From Colletotrichum lupini (taxonomy: Eukaryota; Ascomycota; Sordariomycetes; Glomerellales; Glomerellaceae), in NCBI RefSeq assembly GCF_023278565.1, contig NC_064678.1, forward strand, positions 4,526,001 to 4,590,000: DNA of 64,000 bases, read 5' to 3'. The notes below the pieces were generated by a model, which was not told the DNA's origin, did not search any database, and was given only the letters and a program-made list of their open reading frames with translations. Position 1 is the stretch's first letter, and every line of letters starts with the position of its first letter. The position numbers and the translations under genes were made by a program. This document shows positions 26,946 to 37,650 of the stretch, in pieces.

Positions 26946-29900
26946 CGTGGGGCCCCGTGGAGGGTTCAGGCTTGACGCCTCACTCTGCAGCCTCGAGGAG
27001 GCCCTTCTGCCCTATGTCCCTGGGTTGGGTACGGTGCGTGTCTGGTGGTTGGTGTCAGAAACCGCGTGACGGAAGAGTAGGTGTGAGCAAAACGGCGCAT
27101 CGAGTAAAGCCACCACAAATCCCAGAGGGTCGGGCAGGGAGAGGAGGAGTGGAGACGCATGGGAGGAATGCGAGCGAACCCGGTGAACGCCACTCAAAGG
27201 CAAACATGAGGAACAAGCGCCTGTACAAGCAGCTGAGAGGCACTAAGAAGTAGGCGGCGTCGTGCGCCAGACGAGATTTGGTAGACGGAGGGACGGAATA
27301 CAGTACGTAGATCCGCATCTATTGGAAGTAAAACGGTTTGGGCGGCTGGCTGGCAAGGGAGCGGGGAAGGCTGTAGGCCGAACCACAATTGGCTTGGTCT
27401 CTGATGTTTGTGGACGTACCTTACCTGCTGCTTACTGAGATGATGATAAGGCTTCGAGGCGGTAAACAAGGTATCGAGATGATGAGGTGGAATTGGTCCG
27501 ACACTCCGCGCGCGGCGCTGAGGCAGAGATGGAGAATGTATAGGTAAACGCCGCTACGAGACAATCCAGCCTCAGCAATGTGGGTGACGATTGGCGAAGC
27601 GATAAGCGCCGTCCAGAGGTAAAAAGACGGCGAGCTGTGTGCTATGATGTTGAACCCGATCAAATGAGCGGTAGACTGGGTCGATGAAGAACAGATCCAA
27701 CGTCGGAAACCGGGACCAAAAGGAAGGCTTCTGTCTGGACAGACAAAAAGTTGGTGAAATTGGCTGAAGTAGATGTAATGTACAAGTCCACCGCTGGATC
27801 CGGGAAAAGGCAAAGCACTAGAGTGAAGCTACCATTCGATATTGAGTTATGCTTTGACGAGGCTGTTTCGCGAGGAAGACATACTGGAGGGGAGCAAATC
27901 ACAGATGGAAGAGCAAAGGCGGAATCCGTCTGGTGAAGCAGTGGGGAGCCCAAAGAAAGCCAAGAAGCGCGAAGCTGGAGAAATCTGCTGTGGCTGTTGT
28001 CGTGTGGTTGGCTTTGGATCTACCTATGTGTATGTACCTGTGTGTTTGTGTCTAATGTGTATCAACTTTGGCCTTTCCTCACTTGTTGGCTAAGTTTCTT
28101 CCGCCTGCCATCTTTCAGCTCAGGTACCTGCCTCAAACCATGAAGAAATTCATGCCGAACTTTGCGGCAGTAGCTGTCTTCCACATCCGAGAGAGAGGGA
28201 AACAGTGAAGAGGAAATCCCACCGGACAGGAAGGAGAGACACCGGATGGGGAAAAGGCAAGAAGCCGAAAGAAAATAAAATCTGAACCTTCTCAAACAAA
28301 AATGGTGGCTGCTTTGCTGCAGGAAGCAGAGAGCTCTTACAAGTTACAGGTGCTTTCCTTGCTGGATTTCCTGTTCTGTCACCAAAATCGCACCCTCCGC
28401 ACCTGCCAGACCATGCAAGCCAAACAAAACGCCGAATAACCTTAAACGCTGCAGGAGGGCAAGAACCAGCCCGGGATCCAAGCTGACCTGAGGCAGCCAC
28501 TCCAGCCTACCTCATGCGCTTGCCTTCCTTTCCGTAATCTGAATTTTCGTACCTTTCCTTCCACATTCAGACACACGACTAAGAGAAGTACAGATCATCA
28601 ACGGAAGTAACGCCTGCCACATAAATGAATGCGTTGTCACTGAACACAATCATGCATAATTCACGATACAGATGGTCAAGTACAAGTAAATGATGAATGA
28701 ATAACACAATTGTTTCTCCCGTGTTTACACTATTTTCCAGAATGGCACCTGTCTGGAGTATTGTCTATGATACATGAAAAATACAAAGATGCCACGTCGC
28801 AATTGTCATGCTTGCGTATAAGAGTGAACATGAGTAGAATAAAAAAAGGAATTTAGCCAGCGCCAAAAGTGCAACTCGAAAACGTGTGATGGGATCACAC
28901 TTGCCCATCTCTTCTCCGGCGATCGCCCCATGATTGCTGTCCCTCCACACTAAGACATCTATACGTCGCTGCGTATTCTCAACAATAATCCCAAAGTTTA
29001 AACTGACACACAGTATCGCTCATCATCCTTCTGGCCCGCGCGGTACCCCGATCCAAGACACTTGACTGGCACAAATCCACTGTAAAGTAAATTGATACCA
29101 TACTTTGTTGTGTCATGGCAGCGTCTTAGCGGCTCTTCACATAGGCGCCTCGAGCGCTGGCCAAGCCACACTTGAATGGTAACCAAAAATGGTGTGGGGA
29201 GGCAGCATAGTCGTACAATGTCTCCGGTGGCTTGAGTGGCTCTATCGGCAACCAGTGATCCGAAACCAACGAGTCGTCCCTTAGACACCGCCAGTCCAAG
29301 TCATCCCAACTCGAAGCGATGCTGCCGCTGCCAGGCCAGCCGTGCGGTAGGACATGCTTGACCGTGGCAGAGTATCATCGCTGTGCGAGTTACTGCAGTC
29401 TTCGTCGTCCGAGTGACATTCGTACAACAGCGGAGGGGTCGTTCGATGTCTGTGCAAACGTGCTCTCACAGTGCTGTAGAGGCGCTAAAGGATGACCAGA
29501 CGTGCAGTTCAACGTCTTCGCATACTCTCTTCCTTCGGAAATCAAGCGAGCCACCACAAGGCAGAGGCTGTGGGAGAAATGGTAGGCAGCAGTATGCCTG
29601 TAATCGATTCAAGACATAAACTCGTCGGGCCTCTGGTTGAGCCTGCCCATGAAGTGCTGACTATATCCCGGGCCCGAGTTGCCTGCCGGAGCCTTTCCCA
29701 TGCTCCTCCCTCTCCTAGCCAAGTGCGGGCTACCGCCTGCGCTGTGACGTCCGCCGCGCTGGATGTTGGAGAGCGCGGAGCATTCTTAGGAGGAGTGGGA
29801 TTGGTGAGATGGTGGAGGTCCTCTTTTGCTCCTGCCTTGGAGGAGGAGGATGAGGGAAAGGGGAGTGAGAGGACGCTTGGACAGGACCCCACTTTTTCCT

Positions 29901-30526
29901 CGTTGTTGCAACGCCCCGGAACAGGGATTTGGGCTGATGAGTGGGTGCTTTTCGGGTATTAGAACGGATATATGCGTCTGGTGGATTTGTTGGTGGGCTG
30001 ATGAGATTATGGGACGGATAAGGGGACCGAGGCGCGCATAGAGCCAAGACTGGATTCTCGGGTACGGCAAACACCTACCAGGGCCCTGACGGAGTATGGC
30101 GGAATCGGATGCATGCTTGAAAGTACAAGCTGTGGCAAAGACGAATGAGTGCCATGTCCTATTTGGCTACTTCTTCCACGGAAGAAGATATGCGGGCGCA
30201 GGCTGCGAATTCCCGAGAAAGTGGGCAAAAGCTGCATCCACTGCGAGATGTACCTCCCAAGACAGAATGAGAGTCATAAGTCGTGTAAATCCTCGAGGTG
30301 TAGCTCCTAAGTGTGTATGCGGTGCTTCTCGTGTACAACTCGAAGGAAATGCCAGACTGGGAAAGTGAGGCTCGCGGTTGGTGTGGGAAAGGATGTGCTA
30401 CTTGCAGAGCTGGAGCTTCATATACAAAGCTCTAGATGCCGAGTTGCATCCCCGGCCACGCGCAATGATTAAGTTGCGCAATAGACCAATATGCATGGTC
30501 CCTTAGCAAAGTCGAGGGCCTGGGAT
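26946..30526. other. Intergenic DNA upstream of the PNGase A gene, no gene recognised
   Basis: About 3.6 kb upstream of the minus-strand PNGase A gene and downstream of the minus-strand gene at 30527. Frames are 156 codons or fewer, overlap on both strands and are low in complexity (29492..29962 and antisense). The part at 28500-28900 is AT-richer, with few frames. The promoter of the PNGase A gene should be in the first few hundred bases. Confidence 0.5.
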
Positions 30527-30955
30527 TCATGCGCGGGCGTTGTCCCAGTAGCGCTTGCGGGCGGCCATGGCGATCTTGTTGCCCATGAAGCGGTGCTGGA
30601 AGTAGTTGAAGACGGCGAACTCGTCTCGGTTGAGAACGTAGGACTCGGGCTGAGCGGCGACCTTGGCCCAGATCTGGCTGATAGCGCTCTCCAGGATGCT
30701 GCTAACAGTCGGGTCTGAGGCTCCGTCTTCGCTCTCTCTGGCGATCTCGAGGGCCTGCGCAACGCTGGCTGAGTCCTTGAGCGAGGCTGGCGTCACCGAG
30801 GCGGTGTTGCCGACGTGAAGGCTGTGACCCATACTGCTGGCGAGGCTGCTGAGGAAGGGTAGGTCGGTGCAAGGACGGCTCGAGGAAGACAACGGTCTAA
30901 AGGGAAGGTAGAGGGACTGCTGGTGGTGATCTCCCTGGGGTGTGATGGACAGCAT
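30527..30955 (-). CDS. Small conserved-looking protein of unknown function, 142 aa
   Basis: A single exon with an ATG at 30955 and no introns. The N-terminal 40 residues are low in complexity (Gln, Ser, Pro, Leu). From the internal Met at 30832 the sequence looks like a folded, conserved domain: MGHSLHVGNTASVTPASL, then an acidic helix (ALEIARESEDGASD), an amphipathic helix (ILESAISQIWAKVAAQPES), and a C-terminus rich in Phe and basic residues (FAVFNYFQHRFMGNK, ending KRYWDNARA). Codon use there is GC-rich at third positions, unlike the surrounding DNA. I recall similar short proteins in related fungi but no function. There is no signal peptide or membrane segment. Upstream, the minus strand is C/T- and CA-rich for about 1.8 kb, suggesting a long leader or strong promoter. 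Translation might also begin at the second Met. Confidence 0.75.
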   Translation of the reverse strand: MLSITPQGDHHQQSLYLPFRPLSSSSRPCTDLPFLSSLASSMGHSLHVGNTASVTPASLKDSASVAQALEIARESEDGASDPTVSSILESAISQIWAKVAAQPESYVLNRDEFAVFNYFQHRFMGNKIAMAARKRYWDNARA

Positions 30956-33900
30956 CGTAGTTTGTAAGAGACGAGGTGTGTTGTGTTAATATATAAGATG
31001 GCGAAGGCGAGTGTTGATATTTGGTGAAGAGGCGGATATAGCCAAGAGGGTAAGAAGGCTGGGGAGGATGAGAGATGATATATAATGTGATGGGCTGATC
31101 CGATCTGGTCTAGGTGACGGGGAGGGGTGACGATATTTAATGAGTAGCGGGGGGCAAGCAACGAGGTGTAGGTTGTAGGTACAAGAGCCAGAACCACGGA
31201 TGCTGGGTATCTCCAATAAAGAGGCGCGCACAGTTGTTTGACGTTGTGCCTTGGCTTGCGTTGTCTATTGCAGGGGAAGGGCTGGAGCTGGGTCTTGCTG
31301 TGGATTCGATGTGCGATACAAATGCACCGATCCGAATAGGACAAATCCAACCCCGGATTAGACGGTTCTCTTATAGGAACTGGCCTTGTCACCACGGATG
31401 AGGGAGCGGAAGGGCAGCTCAGGACAGGTACGGGTATGGATAGTCAGGCATGGGTTGAAAAGTATAATCGTCCGTATAGAGAGTACGTATCTGGGAGGGA
31501 GTGTGGGATTCTAAGTTTTAATTGGGGGAGTGTGAGAGAAGAGGTTTCGGGGGAGTGTACTAAGATAAAGTGACAAGTGCAAAGAAAAAGAGTGTGCGAG
31601 AGAGAGTGAGAGCATGGGTGTGGGAGAAGGCGTGTAAGGTAAGTAGGTGTGAGATCAAAGAAGGACGGGTGAAGGGTGAGTAGAAGCTGGGCCCTGGAGT
31701 GTGAGTTGAGAGGCGTGGAAAGTGGGAGTGTGTGGTGTGGCGTGTGTGAGAGACAGAGAGAGGTGTGCGTGGGTATGCGTGTAAGTCATCAGTCAGTGAG
31801 TTGAGTTTCTCAGAGGGAAAGGAAGGTTGTCAGTTCCAGCCCAGTCTAATTCAAGTCGTGGGCCGTGGCATCAGCAAAACGAGACGAGGAAACAGATGTG
31901 CGGGTCACTCTCCTTCTGGCGGTTGACAGTCAACCTGGACTCGCAACAGTAATGTGACCTGCATCCCGTCACCAAGAGACTGGGGCCTCCGTTGCAAGCA
32001 TCCAGCCGCCATGCAAAGTGTATAACGTGGCGGCATTCATTAGCCTCGTACTGGGTCTTGGCATCTAGAGGATAGACTGGGTAACTGCTGGCTGGTTGTA
32101 AACGCAGAAGTGACAAGAGGAAGGTGGAAAAAATAAAAAAGGACACAATTTGCATGGGGGTGAAAAGGACACCTCCCAGTACGGAGCACATACGCCGTGG
32201 GGATGTAGTGTGGAAAGCAGCGACAGATCCCAACCCGCGAGGGGTGGAGAGATGTGATGAGGTAGGTAGATGGTCCTCCCACGAACATGGAGAAGGGAGG
32301 GCGTGTAATAGAGCAGTGGGGATCTGGAAGGGTGAAAGTGAAGGGCAAGGGACAGAGGTGTTGGGGGAAGAGGGGGAGGGGTGTGTGAATGTGGTCCAGG
32401 AGAATGAATGTGGCTGCGTATGACAAGCGGTAGTGACAGTATCCATAGGGCAATATGCGAGAGTGTGTATTGTGTGTGTGTGTGTGCTCGAGCGTGTGGT
32501 TGTGTGACACCGGTCGTGTACAGAGTATGTGTGTGTGTGTGTGATATGGCAAAGTCGACAAGGAGCATGTCTGTATGGGAAGGAGAGAAAAAGGCCAGCG
32601 ACAAGGCAGCTTGGGAGTCAGGAACCAACCAGAACGAGGCTGGAGTTGATGCAGCGTCACTCTTGCCCTTGGAATGGTCCATCAGGGCAGGCAAAAGGTG
32701 GGACCGGATATATGGCCCAGATACTGTTCCGGACCCGCTTTTACAAACCTGGGCAAGGGGTGCGTTAGTCATGTTGGTGTACATTGACTGACTTGCAGTA
32801 GTCAGGAGCTCAGGGCTCCAAGACTTTCAAGAGTCAAGACTCAGGAGCAGATGCTACGGGCCTCACCTACCTTACCTTTCTACTGTGTATGTAGGTATCT
32901 CGCTCTCACCTTCCCTACCAATACAGCCAAAGGTGGACGAGGGGACGGGAATCTCCAAGGGGGCATCGGAACGGTCCAGTCCAACCTCGCTTTACCTCGC
33001 TTTGGTGTACCTAGCCGCACTACGCTTGTTGCGCTCCGCGGTGCATAGGCGCATAGACATCCCAGCTCATCACCTGCCTTGGCCCAGCGATATTACCTTC
33101 TCTCCGGGCCTGGCTACCTTCCTTACCTTACCAATACGGATACTATGTACTTTGTATACGCTCTAAACGTACGGATACTGCGTAAGGTAGGCAGGTAATG
33201 GACGAGTACCCGTACCCGTTCCGAAGTACGTACACGGAGACGCACCCGGCGCCTCTGATTCGCTGAAATGTCTTTCAACTGACTTGACGCTGGGCGGTTA
33301 ATTGCGACTCGTCCTAGCTATTGCAACCTTATTCCGAGCCCTGTCATTAAAACCAACTCGATAACCACCGGAATGGAGGCTGTCGCGCCTGATTTGGCTC
33401 TTGTTTGTCTCGAGGTACTAGAGGGGGGTTTCTTTCGTTTTTTGCCTTTCTTAGCTCTGACTCTGCCTCAGCCTTTCCCACGTCTTGACCTTGGCCAAGT
33501 ATCATGAAGCCTAAGGAGGGCGGGCGGATGGCACGAATACAGGCAACCGCGCGAGAAAAGGGGGCTTATGATTGATCCATCATCATTCACGAGATTGGAA
33601 TGGACCTCTTGAAGACAATTAGAATCCAACTTACGCACTCCCCGCCGTATCATCCGTGGAGCTTACCCATCCACTGTCCAACTAAACTCGAAGCTATCCC
33701 ATGCCATTACAATAACTCTTACACCCTAAAGCATGTGCCGCCATGCGAAAAGAAAGACGTGCGGTTGCCCGAAGGCTGAAGACAGGTAAGCCACCGGGCG
33801 GCCGCCCCTCTAGGCTCAATGTCCACCCTCTACTCCCTTTACCCTTTCCACACCATCCGCCCTTCACCTCGCGCCTTTCTCGCGTCTTCACCCCCATGCG

Positions 33901-35642
33901 GCGACGCCAATCCCCTTGACCCATGAACCGGGATACACACATTTTCCCTGTGGCTTGTGGGCTTAAAGGAAAAAAAAACGTTCTCTTTGCGCTAGGTACG
34001 TAGGGGCCGCGGGAAAGCATGCCCTCAACAATCAAACGACCAAACAATTAATCTTGGGGGCCTTGCCAGGCCACGCCCGGCCTAGCTGACTTTTTCTTTT
34101 CCCCCCTCGCACCTATCCCAAGCTTCATCATGATGTTCTGGTGGGCTCCGCAACATACGTAAGTCTGCATTTCGAGGAGTTTAAAGTGCGGATACCCTGG
34201 GTTCAAGGATATGATCCATCACATCAAGGAGACAGACATCCCCATAACGCCCTTGCGCAAAGCATTACCGTGTTCGATGTACGGGTATGAACCAACAGTG
34301 GAACGATATGCATGCTCTCTATTACAGCAGTACGTAGAGGAATACACGTAACACATTACAGAGACAATACGTTGCAAACACGCTTGTGTATCCCTCTTCA
34401 GACACTGGACAGGGACCAGAATCCTCCGAACGTTCGCCCTGAAGTTGCCTGCCGTAGCACAAGGAGGTATCGTATCGGACTTTGGGCACCTAACCGGGTC
34501 CCTTGTTATCACTTCGTGCCCATGTCTTGCCTGACAAGCCATCACATCTATTTCCCTCAGGTCTCACAGGGGAACGAACCGTCTCAATGCCTCACATGTT
34601 TGACAGGATACTGCAGATGACCATGATTTACAGTCTGACAGTCAAGTATCAGATGTAATACTCCCGAACGGTGAAAGAGAAAACATTCACAAAAAGAGAA
34701 AAGGATCTGCCATGATCCGTCTCATCCCTGGCCCTATGACACCATAGCGTGCTAATCACTGGAGGTTGGGGGCCGCCCGCGTCGCGGTTGATTGCTTGAT
34801 TGTCTGATTGCCAGCCGGGAGTCGTAATTGTATGCGGTACGTACATACATATCGATATCCCGTTGTGCCATTCTCGACTACGGGGTTGCTCTCCGTTTTG
34901 GCCCCCTCGTGCAGCAGCTTTCGCACTAGGGCCCTCCCATCCCCCATCCCCCGTCCATCAGTCTGTAGCCACAAGGGACCGGCACGGGACCAGAAAACCT
35001 CCCAGCTTCCAGTTTACTGGAACTGTCGAGCCAGGATACCCGTCCCCTTCTCTTCCCTTGTGTTGAAAAGCGTGTGTATCTGTACTGAAGTATGAATGGT
35101 GGCGGTCCAAGGTACGTGCGCGGTTAACACTCTGTGCTCCTCTCGTGTGAGGAGTGGCTTTTCCTCCTTCTCCATTGTGTCGTATTTAATCAGCTTGTCA
35201 GCGTATTGTTCTCTTCTCGACGACAAGGTTGTCTAAGTCAGGTCAACCGACCCCTTGAGTATCCGTACCCGTAGCCGTAGGTATTCGTAGCTTTGCCCTT
35301 GCTATCGCCAAGGCTTCCCTCCACCCTTCACCCTGGGGCATGTCCTGGCATCTACAGACTGCGGATACAACCCTTTCTTTCCTGCACCCTCACCCCTCGG
35401 AGCACAAAGGTGAGGGGCACCTTGGCCTAACTACACGTCTCTCTCGGGCTAAAGTGCGAGGGAGGTGACGCCGCAAGGAATGTGGAAATTTGCTGCCTGC
35501 ATGGACAGCGAAGTGCCTTGTTTTACAGTAAACTCTATCTTTCCGAGTTGCTGGGAGGGAGCGAGCCGACTTCCGACCCGGGACCGGCGACTCGCGGGAC
35601 GGAATACCGTAGGCAACTTGGACTGAATTTTGGGTTTTTTTT
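30956..35642. other. Intergenic DNA upstream of the 142-aa gene, no gene recognised
   Basis: From 31000 to about 32800 the plus strand is rich in GA and GT (CT/CA on the minus strand), consistent with a promoter or long leader for the minus-strand gene at 30955. Frames of up to 239 codons on the minus strand (32065..32784) are His/Thr/Ser/Pro-rich because of the dinucleotide repeats, so I discount them. 32850-33260 contains repeated ACCTACCTTACC- and TACGGATA-like motifs. 33300-35640 has only short overlapping frames. Confidence 0.5.
32462..32545. repeat. Two (TG)8 microsatellites with TG-rich spacer
   Basis: Eight TG units at 32471..32486 and eight at 32528..32543, with TG-rich sequence between them. 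This forces Val/Cys-rich frames on the plus strand and His/Thr-rich frames on the minus strand. Confidence 0.9.
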
Positions 35643-35703
35643 GGGCGAGGATATCCTGCCAGCAGCTGCCGATATCCTGCCCCCAAGTGTGGCTGCGGCA
35701 GCC
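35643..35703 (+). repeat. Left terminal inverted repeat of the 774-bp element
   Basis: 61 nt, GC-rich, not RIP-mutated (CpA retained, as in CTGCCAGCAGC). It contains GATATCCTGC twice. It pairs with 36356..36416. Confidence 0.85.
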
Positions 35704-35752
35704 CCTGCCTCCGAGCCCGGAGGCCAGCTGCCCATACCCACCCACTTACCCA

Positions 35753-35780
35753 CCTACCTACCTACCTACCTACCTACCTA
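35753..35780. repeat. (CCTA)7 microsatellite
   Basis: Seven perfect CCTA units, continued imperfectly to about 35793, inside the 774-bp element between the left inverted repeat and the RIP-mutated core. Confidence 0.92.
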
Positions 35781-36355
35781 CCCACCTACCTACAACTACT
35801 ACTTCGTCAACCTCGCCGTCGCTACCGCTATTGCTACCGCTAATTAAAGCTATTCCTAACGTTAATATGCTATAAAAAGAGAATAATTACGAAGTTAACG
35901 ATCCCTTTATCTATTAATATAACTACGTAAAGTACGGCTACCTACTTTACGGCTAGCGCTACCCTACCCGAGGCTAGAGTAGTACTTAACGAGGCTACTT
36001 ACGAGACGGTAGTCGTAATTAAAAGTAGTAACGCCTCGCAGAGTTAACTTACCCAAATAAGCGTTATAAATCCTCGACCTCGTTTATAGACTATCGCTAG
36101 TAAATCGTTACTAGCCTTTTAAGCGAGTTAATTAGGTAGTTAGTTAATTAGGTAGCTAGGTAATTAGCCTAATTTAACGGAATCGTCGATTTAGGCTAAC
36201 TTATTAACTTAGGTTAATTCGTCGATTATTATACTTTTTATTAAAACAATTTAATTAACTACGAGTTAATTAACGGCCTCTAATTAGCTTAAACTATTCG
36301 AATACTAACTACGCAGAGCCTAGCTTATGTGTGTGCCCGAGACCGGCGGTCGTGT

Positions 36356-36416
36356 GGCGGCCGCAGCCACACTTGGGGGCAGAATAGCGGGAGCTGCTGG
36401 CAGGATATCCTAGCCC
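36356..36416 (-). repeat. Right terminal inverted repeat of the 774-bp element
   Basis: The complement matches 35643..35703 at 56 of 61 positions. It is followed directly by eight T. Confidence 0.85.
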
Positions 36417-37467
36417 TTTTTTTTCCTCATTGGGGGAGTGGTCCTACGATCGAACGACGGCTGAGAGCCAAGCTTCCATCCCTTCCCTTTCGCCCTTCCC
36501 GCTCTGCTGCCCACAGCACCCTCTGTCTTTCGCCTGTCTATAGCTGTGTGTGGATCGGGATGGGCAACAACATCGTCATGGCTCCAGAATATCTAACTTT
36601 TACGGTGTTTTCTTTTTCCTGTTCGTGACTCCCGTTGTTTGCGCCATCCCGCCAACATCGCGGCAGCGCCCCTCCTTCGCCTCCCGTCCGAGACGTTGTA
36701 TAACCTCATCCCGAGGCATGGCAACTCCGATCCTCCAGGACAGGCTCCCGAATAGGGCAAGACTCCCGTTGTTGTATGGATGTATGGATGTGCCTTTCTC
36801 ATCAAGAGTCAGACGAGGCCCTGCTTTGATACAAACTCTCTTTTGATTATCATCATTCTCTAATTGAATCCTCCGCCTCTATTTCCCGCGTTGGCACCGA
36901 ACTTGCTACCCATTTTTAACCATCTCGGCCCTTTCGTAGCCTTGTTGTTCGACATGCCCCAACGTGCCAGCCGGGCCCAGCGACTGTCATGCTTGCTCTC
37001 GGTCGTTGACCGAGACCGGCCCCATGCGTGCGATCATCAACGCCTCACGCCCAGCACGACGCTGACCCATTCGCTGTGGCGTTGCAGCGAAGGTCACTCT
37101 AAGCAGGGAACCCCGAAGTTGCGAGATTCCGCTGTAAACTCTCAGAGAGAGCTACCCCAGCTCTCCATCAACCCGTACCGCCCTGCTACTTGAGCACCGA
37201 ACTGGTACAACTCCCTGTTGTAGATAGTGTACAACTGCCCTTGACGCTCATTCCCCCGCACGTCCAGTAATTGAGGGAGAAAAAAAAGCTCTCTGTCGCT
37301 GTCTGATCATTGGACCGTCGCGATGATTCTATTCGCTGTATGGAGCCTATTCGTCCCTTTTTGGCATGTTTGTTGTCCAAATTTACCTTTGCGCGGACCC
37401 TGAATAGTCTCTGGAGACTGGAGCCTCCTTGCCGGCACTCCGCTTAAAGGCTGAAAGCACCGCCTTA
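36417..37467. other. Spacer between the two transposons, no gene recognised
   Basis: About 1 kb of normal GC content with C/T-rich patches between two AT-rich mobile elements. Frames are 109 codons or fewer, overlapping and without a domain. Base composition changes sharply at both element borders. Confidence 0.55.
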
Positions 37468-37515
37468 AGTCGACCCACCCCCTTTTGGCCACCCCCCCCC
37501 TTTTGGCCACCCCAT
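37468..37515 (+). repeat. Left terminal inverted repeat of the Fot1/pogo element
   Basis: Begins AGTCGACCCACCCCC and ends GGCCACCCCAT. Identical to the right repeat except for one extra C. CpA sites here are unmutated. Confidence 0.92.
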
Positions 37516-37650
37516 TTCTCCATCCCAGCCACCGCATTAAAACCCTACCCACGATTTTCAAACCACTATAATAATTACAAAAATCGTCTAAATATAATTC
37601 TTTTTTATATACTTATTTATCGATATATAATAGTCTTATATACTAAAAAT

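Larger units (their letters stand above)
35643..36416. mobile_element. 774-bp MITE-like DNA element with 61-bp inverted ends and T8 flanks
   Basis: The two ends are inverted copies of each other: 35643..35703 against the complement of 36356..36416 agrees at 56 of 61 positions (GGGC[G/T]AGGATATCCTGCC...). Each end is bordered directly by exactly eight T (35635..35642 and 36417..36424), which fits an 8-bp target duplication as made by hAT-type transposases. The interior is AT-rich and has no open frame of note. Between about 35875 and 36300 there is almost no CpA and no TpG, whereas TpA is abundant and CpG survives, a strong RIP signature. A (CCTA)7 run lies near the left end. The element type is inferred: a homopolymer duplication is weaker proof than a mixed 8-mer, and the ends do not start with a typical hAT motif. 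Confidence 0.72.

Noticed and set aside
32040..32784. Minus-strand frames of 190-240 codons rich in His, Thr, Ser and Pro
   Set aside because: They are produced by TG/CA dinucleotide repeats and open in three frames at once.
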